Below are positions 19,701-29,200 of a stretch of DNA of 64,000 nt, one piece after another. A model generated the notes under the pieces. That model worked only from the letters and a program-made list of their open reading frames with translations, was not told where the DNA came from and made no database searches. The DNA is taken from positions 908,144 through 972,143 of the forward strand of contig NZ_LN623543.1 in NCBI RefSeq assembly GCF_000826065.2. The letters run 5' to 3'. The translations under genes were made by a program, and so were the position numbers. Every line of letters begins with the position of its first letter. The first letter of the stretch is position 1. This stretch comes from Tessaracoccus massiliensis (lineage in GTDB: Bacteria > Actinomycetota > Actinomycetes > Propionibacteriales > Propionibacteriaceae).

Positions 19701-20870
19701 GCCGCCGATCTTGGTCAACTGCGTGTAGTCGACCGGATCCGCGGGATCCTTGCCCTCGTTGGTGATCTCGATGCGCCAGCCCTGATCATCGGTGAGGTGG
19801 ATGCGCAGCACGCTCATCTTGACGCTGGCCATCGAGTCGACCAGGTCCTTCATCTCCTCGAGCGTGTAGAACGAGCGGGCCGGGTCTGCCATCACGGAGC
19901 GGTACGCGTAGCGCGGCACGTCGTTGATGGTCACTGCGGGGGCCGTCCACTCGCCCAGCACCTCAGTGGTGGAGTTGATCATGGGCGGGAACAGCTGCAA
20001 CAGAGTGCGGGTGCCGTTCCAGATGCCGTTGGCGGCACGCGCGGTGATGGTGGCCGAACCGGCCTCCGTCACCAGGGTGTAGCCCTCGTCGCCGTTGAGT
20101 TCGGCGACCGGCTCGTAGGCGGCGTCGACACGCAGCGTGATGGAATCCTCCGCGGCGGTGGCGACCACGGGGATGGCGTAGCCGGTGGAGGCGCGCAGCG
20201 TCCCGGCCAGCAGTTCGGCCACCGGCACGGCGTCGCCGGTGGCGACGATGCTGGAGGTGGGCTTCAGCTCGAAGGGTTCGCCGTCATCCTGGGTGACCTC
20301 CACCGGCAGCGGAACCAGGCTGATGCCTTCGCCGGGCTCCGGCACGGGGCCGTTCCAGACCTCGAACTCGAAGAGGGACACGCCCCACTTCCGGCCGCCC
20401 ACAGGGGTGCGGTCCAGCGCCTGCATGCGCACGTACTGGTACGCGGTGGTGGCGGTGTCGTTCAGGGTGAACTTCTGCGTATCGGTGGTGCCGCACGTGG
20501 GGCGCAGTTCAGCCGTCGCGTCGGTCCAGTTGGTGCCGTCGTTGGAGACCTCCAGCTTGTAGCGGGCGGCGCAGGCGTCCTCCCACTGGATGGTTACGTG
20601 GTCGACGACGGTGGGCTCGGCCAGGCGGACCTGGATCCAGGCCTGGTCGTTGTGGTCAGACGACCACCGGGTGGCGGGGTCGCCGTCGACGGCCAGGTCA
20701 GGGCCGAACCGGTCCGGGACTTCCTGGCCGGAGGCGGTCACTTCGGCGCCGATGGCGACGTTGACGCCGTCCTGGGCGCGGGCCTGTGGGGCGCCGGCGG
20801 TGACCAGGAAGGTGGCCAGAAGTCCCACCGTGGTCAGGATCGCCGTGACGCGGGATCGAACTCTGAGCAT
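16767..20870 (-). CDS. Secreted GH20 beta-N-acetylhexosaminidase with CBMs and shared C-terminal module
   Basis: Releases terminal GlcNAc or GalNAc from glycans outside the cell. The 1367 residues run as follows: signal peptide to about 32; F5/8-type (CBM32-like) domain about 40-172; GH20b domain about 180-310; GH20 barrel about 320-680; a PKD-like domain about 730-830; a beta domain to about 940; a second F5/8 domain about 945-1090; an Ig-like putative-ligand domain about 1110-1195; a DPT linker; and the shared 135-residue C-terminal module. The GH20 catalytic pair is D510-E511 in IGGDEV. The ATG has AGAGGAG a few bases upstream. No LPXTG sorting signal follows the module. First of a run of minus-strand glycan-active genes. 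Confidence 0.9.
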   Translation of the reverse strand: MLRVRSRVTAILTTVGLLATFLVTAGAPQARAQDGVNVAIGAEVTASGQEVPDRFGPDLAVDGDPATRWSSDHNDQAWIQVRLAEPTVVDHVTIQWEDACAARYKLEVSNDGTNWTDATAELRPTCGTTDTQKFTLNDTATTAYQYVRMQALDRTPVGGRKWGVSLFEFEVWNGPVPEPGEGISLVPLPVEVTQDDGEPFELKPTSSIVATGDAVPVAELLAGTLRASTGYAIPVVATAAEDSITLRVDAAYEPVAELNGDEGYTLVTEAGSATITARAANGIWNGTRTLLQLFPPMINSTTEVLGEWTAPAVTINDVPRYAYRSVMADPARSFYTLEEMKDLVDSMASVKMSVLRIHLTDDQGWRIEITNEGKDPADPVDYTQLTKIGGKSAMQNDPDNHFDELGRVGYYTQEDYKELVAYGKARFVDIVPEIDVPGHTNALLHAIPELNVDNSRPATTVYGTAPEHNDRRVGTSSLAVRAGQTWMSLRHIYGQLMDMTDADIIHIGGDEVHSTTAADQLHHVENMTEIVRAEDKHPMGWNEFAKGGALEAGDIIQYWYINNAEERQAVADSVARGAKVVMSRGQTAYLDMKYTQKTPIGLTWLGLGDIDKYYNWNPATVDAGVPESAIIGVEGPTWSEAIRGMDNMQFLVFPRGISLAEIGWTPQAQRNLPDFLDRMADQGARMLAADINFFDTPKVEWETHVAGLKAQAAPGGAFRIDGATIAAPGTKASADGTSIAVDSVDDLDGPSNSALNGALTATIDFGDGTAAVPATFETEQERNNVYAGSLYTVGAEHTYAEAGTYDVTVTFSDGRTVTGSVEATAGYTAPAEPVFDECVAPSATPEADTTRDDARVFVDIEGLTPSDWVEVSVDGDVHGTVRSDDEGNAFSSVYFRYQLAAGDHVVRFEDSNGRFVEKVITVNSQVPPLTGRVLTGATATADSEAPNEPAPNGLASAIVDGNRDTYWHSKWSAPADTFPHTVNVDLGKVYELDWLTWVPRQNNDNGQVSNFTIAFSQDNTTWTEPVAKTLPGGRTATNVEVDATARYVRISITDNHATTDEFATIGELEFRGLEPREAEPTPEPVVPAVWTPPATCGPDTTAPVIADIEDQTGQVGTELTVDVQATDEVSSDLTYAAEGLPAGMSIDEATGRISGTPTEAGTYPVTVTVTDEADNEAEATFTITVAVAPTVDPTDDPTVDPTDDPTDDPTQTPTTPPVKKYVRTAPYTLPGLHKGLNGRDWMTKCEPYSQTERCRTDIWATIVVIEDGQFVRKNGWTFNNLTYLPYMTREAWGANPLANTGEWTATTDQRKWMTECDTERTGRNGCRSYTFVTVYKATAKPEGGYVFSQNNEWVFNNIVMFGGPELR

Positions 20871-20979
20871 CCTTGCTCCTCTTGGTGTGCTGACAGCCGC
20901 GACGATACGACTTTGAGGTCAGGCTACTTACCGGCTCTGACAGTCGCCACAGTTTCGCTGACTTGCGCACTCACCATGA

Positions 20980-21012
20980 CGCCCCCAGTGCCTCATTGAG
21001 GTGCTGGGGGCG
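20980..21012 (-). terminator. Terminator of the GH110 gene
   Basis: A hairpin with arms CGCCCCCAGTGCCTC and GAGGTGCTGGGGGCG, which differ at one or two pairs. It is a diverged copy of the hairpin after the GH20 and GH101-like genes and is followed by the same CTTCAGGGGTTTCGACG sequence. Confidence 0.7.
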
Positions 21013-21062
21013 CTTCAGGGGTTTCGACGCGGTCGCGGTCCGGACGCGACCGGCTCAACAAG

Positions 21063-24000
21063 CTATCGCTGCTCGGGGCCTCCGAACATCACGATGTTGT
21101 TGAACACCCACTGGTTGCTCTGCGAGAAGGTGTAGCCGCCCTCCGGCTTCGCGGTGGCGGCGTAGACCGTCGTCATGGTGTACGAGCGGCAAGCGCCACG
21201 GCCGGTCTGCGCGGTGTGGCATTCGGTGCGCCACTGACGGCCGCCCGAGGTGAACCCCGCCATGTTGTGCTCGGCCAGCGGGTTGCCCTGCCAGGCGGCC
21301 TCCGTCATGTACGGCAGGTAGGTGAGGTTGTTGAACGCCCAGCCGTTCTTCAGGACGAACTGACCATCCTCGATCACCACGATGGTCGCCCAGATCTCGG
21401 TGCGGCACCGCTGGGTGCGGGAGTACGGCTCACAGGTGGTCATCCACTGGCGATCGTTGAGCGTGTGCTTGCCGGCCAGGGTGTAGGGGGCGGTGCGCAC
21501 GTACTTCTTCGCAGGCGGCACCGTGGTGGCCGGATCCGTCGGCCGCCCCGTGGCCCTGGGCTCGACGGTCAGCGTGAACGTGGCCTCAGCCACGTTGCCG
21601 GCCGCGTCGGTGACCGCAACGGTCACCAGGAAGGTGCCCTCGCCGCTGGCGGTGCCCGTGATGCGACCGTTCGCGTCAATGGACAGCCACGCGGGCGCGC
21701 CGGAGAGGTCGTAGGACAGCGGCAGCGACGCGTCCGTTGCCCGGACCTGGACGGAGACCCGCCCGCCGGCCGTGACCGAGACGTCGGCGATCTCCCTGAT
21801 CACCGGCGCGGCCTCGTCTGGCGGCGTCGAGGTGGGCTCGTCGGTCGGGTCGGCCGTCGGGCCAACCGTCGGTTCGGGCGTGGGCGACTGCGCCGGCAGC
21901 GGCACGTCGACGAGCGGCTCGGGCTGCTCGACGGCCGGGCCCGCTGCCCCCAGCTCCGCGGCGTGCGCCCAGGGCTGGCTGGCACCGTCCGCACCCGGCA
22001 CGGCAGAGGTGGAGACGAGCTTGAGGTAGCGCGTGGTGACCGGCTCGTCGAGCGTGATGGTCTTCGCCTCGGTGCTGGCGGCGTCGAACGTGCCGGAGCT
22101 GATCAGCGTGTACTCGGCATCGGCGGGCTCGGCGAAGGAGGTCTGCTCCAGATCTTCAGCCGTGCGCACCCCGAAGGACCCGGTGCCCGCGTACAGCTCG
22201 TAGCCCACGATCTGGCCATTGCAGATGGGGGCGGCGATAGAGCCGCTGCAGTCCGAGGAGGGACGCGGCAGGTAGGTGAACGAGGCCACCTCCTGTTCGC
22301 TGCCCAGGTCGAGCACGATGTGGTGGGGGTGCGCGGGGTTGGCCTGCTCCCACTGCGTGTGCCAGAACGTGGCCGGGTCGCCGTCGATGGCGGCGGTGAC
22401 GTACCCGTCGGCTGGCTTACCCTCGGCGGGCTCGGCGGAATCCCACGCCACGACCCCTTCAACCGTCAGCACGGACGGGTCCGTGAGCCTGATGATGGTT
22501 GAGGTGGTCCTGCTCGTGCCATCAGGGGCGGTCACGGTGGCGCGGATGACGCCGGACAGTCCGACGACGGGCGCGCGGACGGTGACGGAAGCTTCGGCTT
22601 CCCCTTCCTCCAGGTACTGCTGGGAGGGGCTGACGGACCAGCCGGCGGGCACCAGCACGCTCAGGATGCTGCCCGCGGGCACATCGGTGGCGGTGAAGGC
22701 GAGCGTGGCGTCGGAGCCGTAGTCCATGCTGGCCGGCGACTGTGTGACGGTGATCCCGGAGCCGTCCTGCGGTTCGGGCTGCGGCCAGGCGGCACGATCC
22801 GCGTGCGACAGCGTGGTCCAGCGGTAGATCCGCTGGCTCTTCCCGTCTGCGGCGGTGACCCAGGCCTCGAGGACGGTGCTGCCACCGGTCACGGGCACGG
22901 TGAAGGTGCCGTCGGCGGCGGGCTCGAGCGCCACGCCGTTCAGACGGGCGTCAAGGGTGGCGGCCGGGTCGGCCGTCGCGAAGTTCACGGTGTAACCGTC
23001 GACGTCATCGGCCACCGTGGTGACGAGCCCCTGCGTCGTGGCATCCCGGACCGTGCCGGGGAAGGTCACGCCCTGGAAGCTGGCCGTGGCGATCTCTGCC
23101 AGGCGGCTGGGCGGGCCTGCTGGGCGCACTGGGCTGTCAGGGCCAGCCTGACCGCCGCCGAACTGCACCAGCGGGACCGAGGCAGCGCCGACGGTGAGGT
23201 CACTGAAGTCGAAGGTGTGCTGCAGTGAATTGGCGTTCTGGTACCCGCCCGCCACCAGGACGACGCGACTGGTATCGGTGATCGAGGCGTTCGCCACCTC
23301 GCTGCCGACATTGGTGAACGTCGTGCCATCGAGCGAGTACGAGCCCTGCACTCCGGTGGCCGTACGGGTCAGGCGCAGCTGCACCGTGTCGCCAGCGGGA
23401 TCAGCGACGAAGCGCCCCTCGTTGGCCGCACCCGCCAGTTCGGTGACCACGCGAAGGTCGGGGCTGCCGTTGTTGTGCTTGCGTTGGATAAGCACGTAGT
23501 TGTCATCGTCCGTGTACAGACCCATGCCCACCTCTTCGTACCACTGCTGCGTGCGGCCCTCCATCGTCACGGTGACGGCCTCGCCCACCCGGAGGGTGGG
23601 CGAACGCAACGCCACGATGTTGCTGAGGTTGTTGCCGGTAGCCCACAAAGAGGTGCCCGCCGGCAGCAGCCGCAGCGAGGCATCCTCCCGCGCGATCAAG
23701 CGACCGGAAGTGGGGCGGATCACGTCGAACGCGCCGGAGAGGTTCGGCACCTGTGTGCCGGATCCCTGCCCGACGGTGACCGTCGCGGCGAGGCTGTCGG
23801 TGATGCCCAGCGGCGAACTGCGCCACCCGGTGATCTCCGCAGTGCCACTGGTGATGGCTGTGACGACACCATTGGCATCGACCGTCGCGACCGCCGGGTT
23901 GCTCGAAACGTAACCGTTCTGACCCTGCGGAGCGGTGTTGTTGGCGTTGACGGCGAGCGCGGCGTCGTTGTTGGTCAGGTCTGCCGTCGTCATGTCCGAG

Positions 24001-25931
24001 GTGGTGACACGACGGTTGAATCCGTCGTCGTAGGTGTTGCCCGCCAATTCCACATCCGTGGAGCCGCGCAGGACGAACAGGGGACGGTTGTAAGTCCCCC
24101 CGGCGAGCGTGGCCTGGGTGGTCTCCCCTGGCGCGAGTTGGGCGTCACCCAGCGTGAGGCCGGTGGCCAGGGCACTGTCGTAGCGACCGATCGTGTTGTT
24201 ACGAATGGTCAGCCCGTTGACGGACTTGGCGTCCACGATGGTCACGTCACCGGTGAGGAAGGTGTTGTCCTCGATCGTGATGTCCTCATGCGCCTTGCGT
24301 GACGGCACGATCGTCTGGAGGATGGGGTCGACGAAGATCACCGGATTACCGCCGCCGTCGGCGCTGCCTGGACGGATGAACACGTTGCCGCGGATGGTCA
24401 CGTCACGCACGACGGAGGACTCGTACCAGTTGTTCGCGTCACCGGAGATGTAGATCGAGGCCATCTCCATCTGGTCGAACACGTTGTTCTCGATGAGTAC
24501 GGGCTTGCGGGTGGTCACCAGGACGCCGCGCGTGGGGATGGCCTCGAAGTGGCTGCCGCGCACCGTCAACTGCGGAGAATAGGTGAGGTTCTCCAGCACG
24601 AAGTTGTTGGCGGTGATGCCGGCCGGGAGGTCGCGGTCGAAGGTGACCTTCATGGTGGCCAGCGGCTTGGTGGAGTCGTAGCCGGAAGGCCCGTCCACGG
24701 CGACGACGGTGCCCACCCAGCCGGGCACCTCGAGCATCGTGGAGCGTTGCACGAACATCGCCTCGTTGCCCGGGTAGAACTGCGGGAAACCCGCGGTCTC
24801 GTTGTGCATGTAGCGCAATGTGACCTCCCGGCCGTTGATGGCGTCGACCTGCACGTAGGTGCCGTGCACGTTGATCGGGTCGTCATGCGCGAAGCCGAAC
24901 GTGGAGTTCTCGATCAGCACCTCGCCCTTGTCGCCCGACACCTGGATCAGGTCGGCGAAGGCTGAGGTGGAGCGCCAGGAGTCGCCGGGGGCGCGGAAGT
25001 TGACGTCGCGCACGGTCAGGCCGTCGTTCATCTGGGCCACGACGCCGAAGCCGTGCAGGTAGCCGAGGTCCAGGTTGCTGAGGGTGGTGTTGACGGATTC
25101 GAAGATCAGCATGCCCGAGGTGTCGCGGGTGGTGGTGCGGATCTGGATGGAGCGGCCGAGTTCCATGGTGCTGCCGTGGAAGCGCAGCAGGCCTGGCTCC
25201 ACCTCGGTGATGGAGGTCACGCCGGTGAACAGTGAACCGGCGGCGCCGCCGGAGCGCAGCAGGCGGCCGCTGTCGTAGTCGAAGGTCTGCGTGTAGCCCA
25301 TGGAGCGCAGGCTCGGGTAGCTCCAGTACGGCTGGCCGCTGTGCGGGCTGAGCTCGGAGGTGACGGCCAGATCCGTACCGTTGATGGTGTAGCGGTAGCC
25401 GTCGGGGATCTTGATGTCTCGGTAGCCCTCCCCCACCGCAGCCACGGTGAGGTCGACGACGCGGGGGGTGATCCAGTCGAGGTCGAAGTTCTGCATCGTC
25501 GCGTTGGTGGAACGCAGCGCGGCGAAGATGATCTGCTGGCCGTGCATGACCAACTGCGAGCCGTTGCCCTCCACCGTCACGTCCGCCATGTCCTCCAGAA
25601 GGATCGCGATGCGCTTGTTCCGGTAGGCCTGGTTGGTGCCCACCGTGTTGGAGATGTAGAGCTCACGCTCCGGCGCGTTGTCGCTGTACAGAGCGTAGGT
25701 GCCGTACGGGAAGCTGATGGTGACCGGGCCGGTGAGCGTCTTGGCATGCTCGATGGCGGCGGTGACGGCCTCCGTCGAATCGGTGGCGCCGGTGGGGTCC
25801 GCCCCGAAGTGCGTCACGTCGACGACGGTTGCGGCGTTGGCCGGGATCGTCGAGGCGGGAACAAGCCCCAGCATCAGAGCGAGGGCTGCCAGCACAGCGA
25901 AAGGAGCGGCGAGGATTCTGCGTGCGCGCAT
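21063..25931 (-). CDS. Secreted GH110 alpha-1,3-galactosidase with CBM and shared C-terminal module
   Basis: Predicted to cleave alpha-1,3-linked galactose, as in blood group B or alpha-Gal epitopes. The 1622-residue protein has a signal peptide ending near ANA (31-33) and a right-handed beta-helix at about 36-620. The helix carries the GH110-type segments SAFADLIQVSGDKGEV and HDDPINVHGTYV (349-360). Then follow an Ig-like region, a concanavalin-like domain (about 720-920), a NEW3-type domain, an F5/8 domain with AIDGDPATFWHTQW, a putative Ig domain, a short linker and the shared C-terminal module. The ATG at 25931 is used; a TTG twelve bases upstream is possible, and neither has a strong ribosome-binding site. 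Specificity is inferred from family. Confidence 0.88.
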   Translation of the reverse strand: MRARRILAAPFAVLAALALMLGLVPASTIPANAATVVDVTHFGADPTGATDSTEAVTAAIEHAKTLTGPVTISFPYGTYALYSDNAPERELYISNTVGTNQAYRNKRIAILLEDMADVTVEGNGSQLVMHGQQIIFAALRSTNATMQNFDLDWITPRVVDLTVAAVGEGYRDIKIPDGYRYTINGTDLAVTSELSPHSGQPYWSYPSLRSMGYTQTFDYDSGRLLRSGGAAGSLFTGVTSITEVEPGLLRFHGSTMELGRSIQIRTTTRDTSGMLIFESVNTTLSNLDLGYLHGFGVVAQMNDGLTVRDVNFRAPGDSWRSTSAFADLIQVSGDKGEVLIENSTFGFAHDDPINVHGTYVQVDAINGREVTLRYMHNETAGFPQFYPGNEAMFVQRSTMLEVPGWVGTVVAVDGPSGYDSTKPLATMKVTFDRDLPAGITANNFVLENLTYSPQLTVRGSHFEAIPTRGVLVTTRKPVLIENNVFDQMEMASIYISGDANNWYESSVVRDVTIRGNVFIRPGSADGGGNPVIFVDPILQTIVPSRKAHEDITIEDNTFLTGDVTIVDAKSVNGLTIRNNTIGRYDSALATGLTLGDAQLAPGETTQATLAGGTYNRPLFVLRGSTDVELAGNTYDDGFNRRVTTSDMTTADLTNNDAALAVNANNTAPQGQNGYVSSNPAVATVDANGVVTAITSGTAEITGWRSSPLGITDSLAATVTVGQGSGTQVPNLSGAFDVIRPTSGRLIAREDASLRLLPAGTSLWATGNNLSNIVALRSPTLRVGEAVTVTMEGRTQQWYEEVGMGLYTDDDNYVLIQRKHNNGSPDLRVVTELAGAANEGRFVADPAGDTVQLRLTRTATGVQGSYSLDGTTFTNVGSEVANASITDTSRVVLVAGGYQNANSLQHTFDFSDLTVGAASVPLVQFGGGQAGPDSPVRPAGPPSRLAEIATASFQGVTFPGTVRDATTQGLVTTVADDVDGYTVNFATADPAATLDARLNGVALEPAADGTFTVPVTGGSTVLEAWVTAADGKSQRIYRWTTLSHADRAAWPQPEPQDGSGITVTQSPASMDYGSDATLAFTATDVPAGSILSVLVPAGWSVSPSQQYLEEGEAEASVTVRAPVVGLSGVIRATVTAPDGTSRTTSTIIRLTDPSVLTVEGVVAWDSAEPAEGKPADGYVTAAIDGDPATFWHTQWEQANPAHPHHIVLDLGSEQEVASFTYLPRPSSDCSGSIAAPICNGQIVGYELYAGTGSFGVRTAEDLEQTSFAEPADAEYTLISSGTFDAASTEAKTITLDEPVTTRYLKLVSTSAVPGADGASQPWAHAAELGAAGPAVEQPEPLVDVPLPAQSPTPEPTVGPTADPTDEPTSTPPDEAAPVIREIADVSVTAGGRVSVQVRATDASLPLSYDLSGAPAWLSIDANGRITGTASGEGTFLVTVAVTDAAGNVAEATFTLTVEPRATGRPTDPATTVPPAKKYVRTAPYTLAGKHTLNDRQWMTTCEPYSRTQRCRTEIWATIVVIEDGQFVLKNGWAFNNLTYLPYMTEAAWQGNPLAEHNMAGFTSGGRQWRTECHTAQTGRGACRSYTMTTVYAATAKPEGGYTFSQSNQWVFNNIVMFGGPEQR

Positions 25932-26080
25932 GGGACGGACCAATCTGTCGACGGTGACCTGGGTGCCATCACTCTACGACGTACCCTGTCTCCGCGCAGC
26001 ACCCGAACACGGTTCCTGAGCGCTAACACCAGACGTCCCCATCACCAGAGTCCCGGCCCCAGACGCGCTACGAGCGCACT

Positions 26081-26242
26081 GGTACCTGAGCGTTCGACAG
26101 CGAGCTTGCGAGCCAGCCAACGACGAAGGGACCCCGCAGCCAATCTGTCACCTCAACCACAGGGGTCAAGGTCACAGTCACGCTGCGGGGGCCCTTCATC
26201 GTGGCCCGGCTCCTTCGCCGCAAGGGCCACGCTCAGGGACCA
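26081..26242. repeat. Inverted pair of dispersed repeats (R6 and R7)
   Basis: Copy R6 (26081-26139) is in minus orientation and copy R7 (26182-26242) in plus orientation, about 43 bases apart. Both have the GGGCCCTTCRTCG box at one end and GCTCAGGGACC or its variant at the other. Together they can form a long stem after the GH29 gene, which ends at 26244, and may end its transcript. The rest of the 25932-26243 gap shows no gene. Confidence 0.6.
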
Positions 26243-26243
26243 A

Positions 26244-29200
26244 CTATCGCAGTTCGGGGCCTCCGAACATCACGATGTTGTTGAACACCCACTGGTTGCT
26301 CTGCGAGAACGCGTACCCACCCTCAGGCTTCGCGGTGGCCTTGTAGACCGTCACGAACGCGTAGGAGCGGCAGCCGTCACGACCAGTGCGAGCAGTGTCA
26401 CACTCGGTCATCCACTTGCGGCCATCGGTCGACGCAGTCCACTCACCGTCATTCGCCAAGGGATTGGCACCCCAGGCCTCACGCGTCATGAACGGCAGGT
26501 AGGTGAGGTTGTTGAACGCCCAGCCATCCTTACGGACGAACTGACCATCCTCGATCACCACGATCGTCGCCCAGATGTCCGTGCGACACCGCTCCGTCTG
26601 CGAATACGGCTCACACTCAGTGTGCCAATCCCGGCCATTGAGGTTCCGATGCAGACCAGGCATCGTGTACGGCGCGGTACGCACGTACTTCTTCACCGGC
26701 GGCGTCGTCGGGTCCTCCGTGGGATCGACCGTCGGATCAACCGTGGGCTCATCCGTCGGATCATCGGTGGGATCAACCGTCGGATCAACCGTGGGATCGA
26801 CCGTCGGATCAACCGTGGGATCGACCGTCGGATCAACCGTGGGCTCAACCGTCGGATCAACCGTGGGCTCAACCGTCGGATCAACCGTGGGCTCAACCGT
26901 CGGATCATCGGTGGGCTCGACCGTCGGGTCAACCGTGGGCTCAACCGTCGGCTTCAGGGTCACCTGCAGCGTGGCGGTGCCGGTGGCCACACCGTCGGTC
27001 GCGGTGATCTCCACCGTGCCGGCAGCCTGGGCCTCCGGGACCGTCAGCGTGGCGGTTGCCACGCCCACCTCGTTGGCGGTGACGGTGACCGTCTCGTCGC
27101 CGAGGGTGATCTCCACCGAGGCGCCGGGCTCGAAGCCCACGGCGGTGACGGTCACGTCTCCGCCCTGCTCCACCGTGGCGGGCGCCACGGAGACGCGGGC
27201 GTCGGTCAGCGGCACATCCTCGAGATCTGCCATGTCGACGGGCTCGGCGACCATCACCTCACCCGCGCTGGCCCACGCCTGGCTGGTGCCGTTGGCGTGG
27301 GTGACGGAGGAGGTCGAGACGAGCTTCAGGTAGCGCGTCGTGACAGGCTCGTCGAAGACGACCGTCTTGGCGTCGGTGTTCGACGCGTCGAAGGAACCTT
27401 CGGCGATGAGGGTGTACTCGGCATCCTCCGGATCTTCGAAGGAGGTCTGCCTCAGTTCGTCGGCGGTGCGCTCACCGAAGGTTCCGATGGCCGAGTGGAT
27501 CTCGTAGCCGACGATCTGGCCGTTGCAGCCGTTCGGGTTGATCGACTGACCGCACTGCGACTTCGGCCGCGGCACGTAGGTGAACGACCCGATGGTCTGC
27601 TCCGAGCCGAGATCGATCGTGATGAAGTGCGGGTGCGCCGGGTTGGAATCCTCCCACTGGGTGTGCCAGAAGGTGGTGGGATCGCCGTCGATGGCCGCGG
27701 TGACCACACCGTTGGCGCCGCCCTCGGCGGGTTCCGCCGAATCCCAGGCCACGACGCCGGAGATGGCGACGTTGGCGGCCGGGTTGGTCAACCCGATCTC
27801 CGCGGAGACGCTTCCGATCTCGCCCGACGGGGTGAGCACCGTGGCGGTGACCTCACCCGACGTGCCGGAGGCCGGTGCCCGGAGGGTCACGGTGACGGTG
27901 TCGTCGCCGGTGGGGGCCCACTGGCGCGACGGGGACACGACCCAGCCCTCAGGAGCGTCGACCACGACCACGCTGTCGGCCGGGAGGCCGTTGGTGGTGT
28001 AGGTGATGGTCTGGGTGGTGCCCAGCGCCATCGTCGTCGGCTGCTCAGCCAGTTCGATGAGCGGGGCCCGCGTCACGTCGATGGTGAACGTGGCGGAGGC
28101 CTCTCCCCCACGGCCGTCATTGACGGTCACGGTGACCTCGCTGCTGCCGATGGCCGTGGGCTGGCCGGAGATGAGGCCGGTGTCGGCATCGATCGTCAGG
28201 CCGGCGGGCAGGCCGGCGGCGGAGTAGGTGAGCTCGTCGCCGTCGCGGTCCGAAGCGAGGATCTGCAGGGAGGCATCGCGGTCCACGATGTAGCTCTGCG
28301 CTGCGGGCTCGGTGATGCGGGGCGCACGGTTCACGTCGGGGTCGACGAAGACCTCGAGATTCTGGGCCTCGTCGTAGGACGCGAACCAGGCCTCGGCGGG
28401 CTCGCCGCCGATGGTGGGCATGTCCTTACCGTCGTAGGTGGTGATCACGACGGGGTCCTCGGGCGTTCCGTAGGACCACAGCTGGGCCGTGGACGCGTCG
28501 CAGGAGGTGCCGGACTTGAAGAACACCGTCGCGCTGGCCGCCAGGTCCAGGGTGCGCAGCTGTTCGAGCGAGTTGAGCGGCGAGGTCTGCGCGCCGGTGC
28601 CGGCGGTGGGAGCCTCGCAGTCGATCCAGATCTCGCTCTTCAGGCCCGGGTCTTTGGCCAGGGTCTGGTAGAGCGAGATGTTGGCGATCGCATAGGTGTT
28701 GCGGGCGGACTGGACGGTGAAGCGGAACTCCTGCGCGGTGACCGGGGTGGACAGGCGCCAGGTGCGGTTCACACCGACGGTCTGTGCCGTGGCCACCTGC
28801 TGCCAGGTGCCGCCGACGTTGGCCTCCACCTTGATGCTGCGGATCTGCTGGCCGTGGGCCAGCGAGTCCTCGCTGATGCTGATGCGGTTGACGCGCTGGG
28901 CGGAACCCAGGTCCACCACGATCGGCGTCTGGTCCTCACCGCCGTCGGAGACCCACGATGAGCGCGTGTTGTCGTCGGTGATCGCCTTGGTGGTCTCGGT
29001 GCCGACGGTCACGTCCCGGCCTAGGGCCAGATCGTTGCCGTAGGCCTGGCGGCGCAGTGCCGCGAAGTCCATGATCGCGTTGACGTTGGACTCGGAGAAG
29101 CGGCCCTCCGTGGTGGGGGGCACGTTGAGCAGGAGCAGCGAGTTGCGGCCCACAGAGGCATCCCAGTGGTTGTCCAGCAGCGCCTGGCCGGACTTCGGGG

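Noticed and set aside
16704-20999. Very long plus-strand open frame of about 1430 codons opposite the GH20 gene
   Set aside because: It is a frame shadow of the GC-rich GH20 gene. It gives a low-complexity Val/Gly/Arg/His-rich protein with no domains or ribosome-binding site, whereas the minus strand encodes clear GH20 and F5/8 domains.
26704-26950. Possible CRISPR array from regular repeats
   Set aside because: The repeats are in frame, 9-18 bases long, contiguous without spacers and code for a PT linker. No cas genes are present. No other array-like structure was seen.
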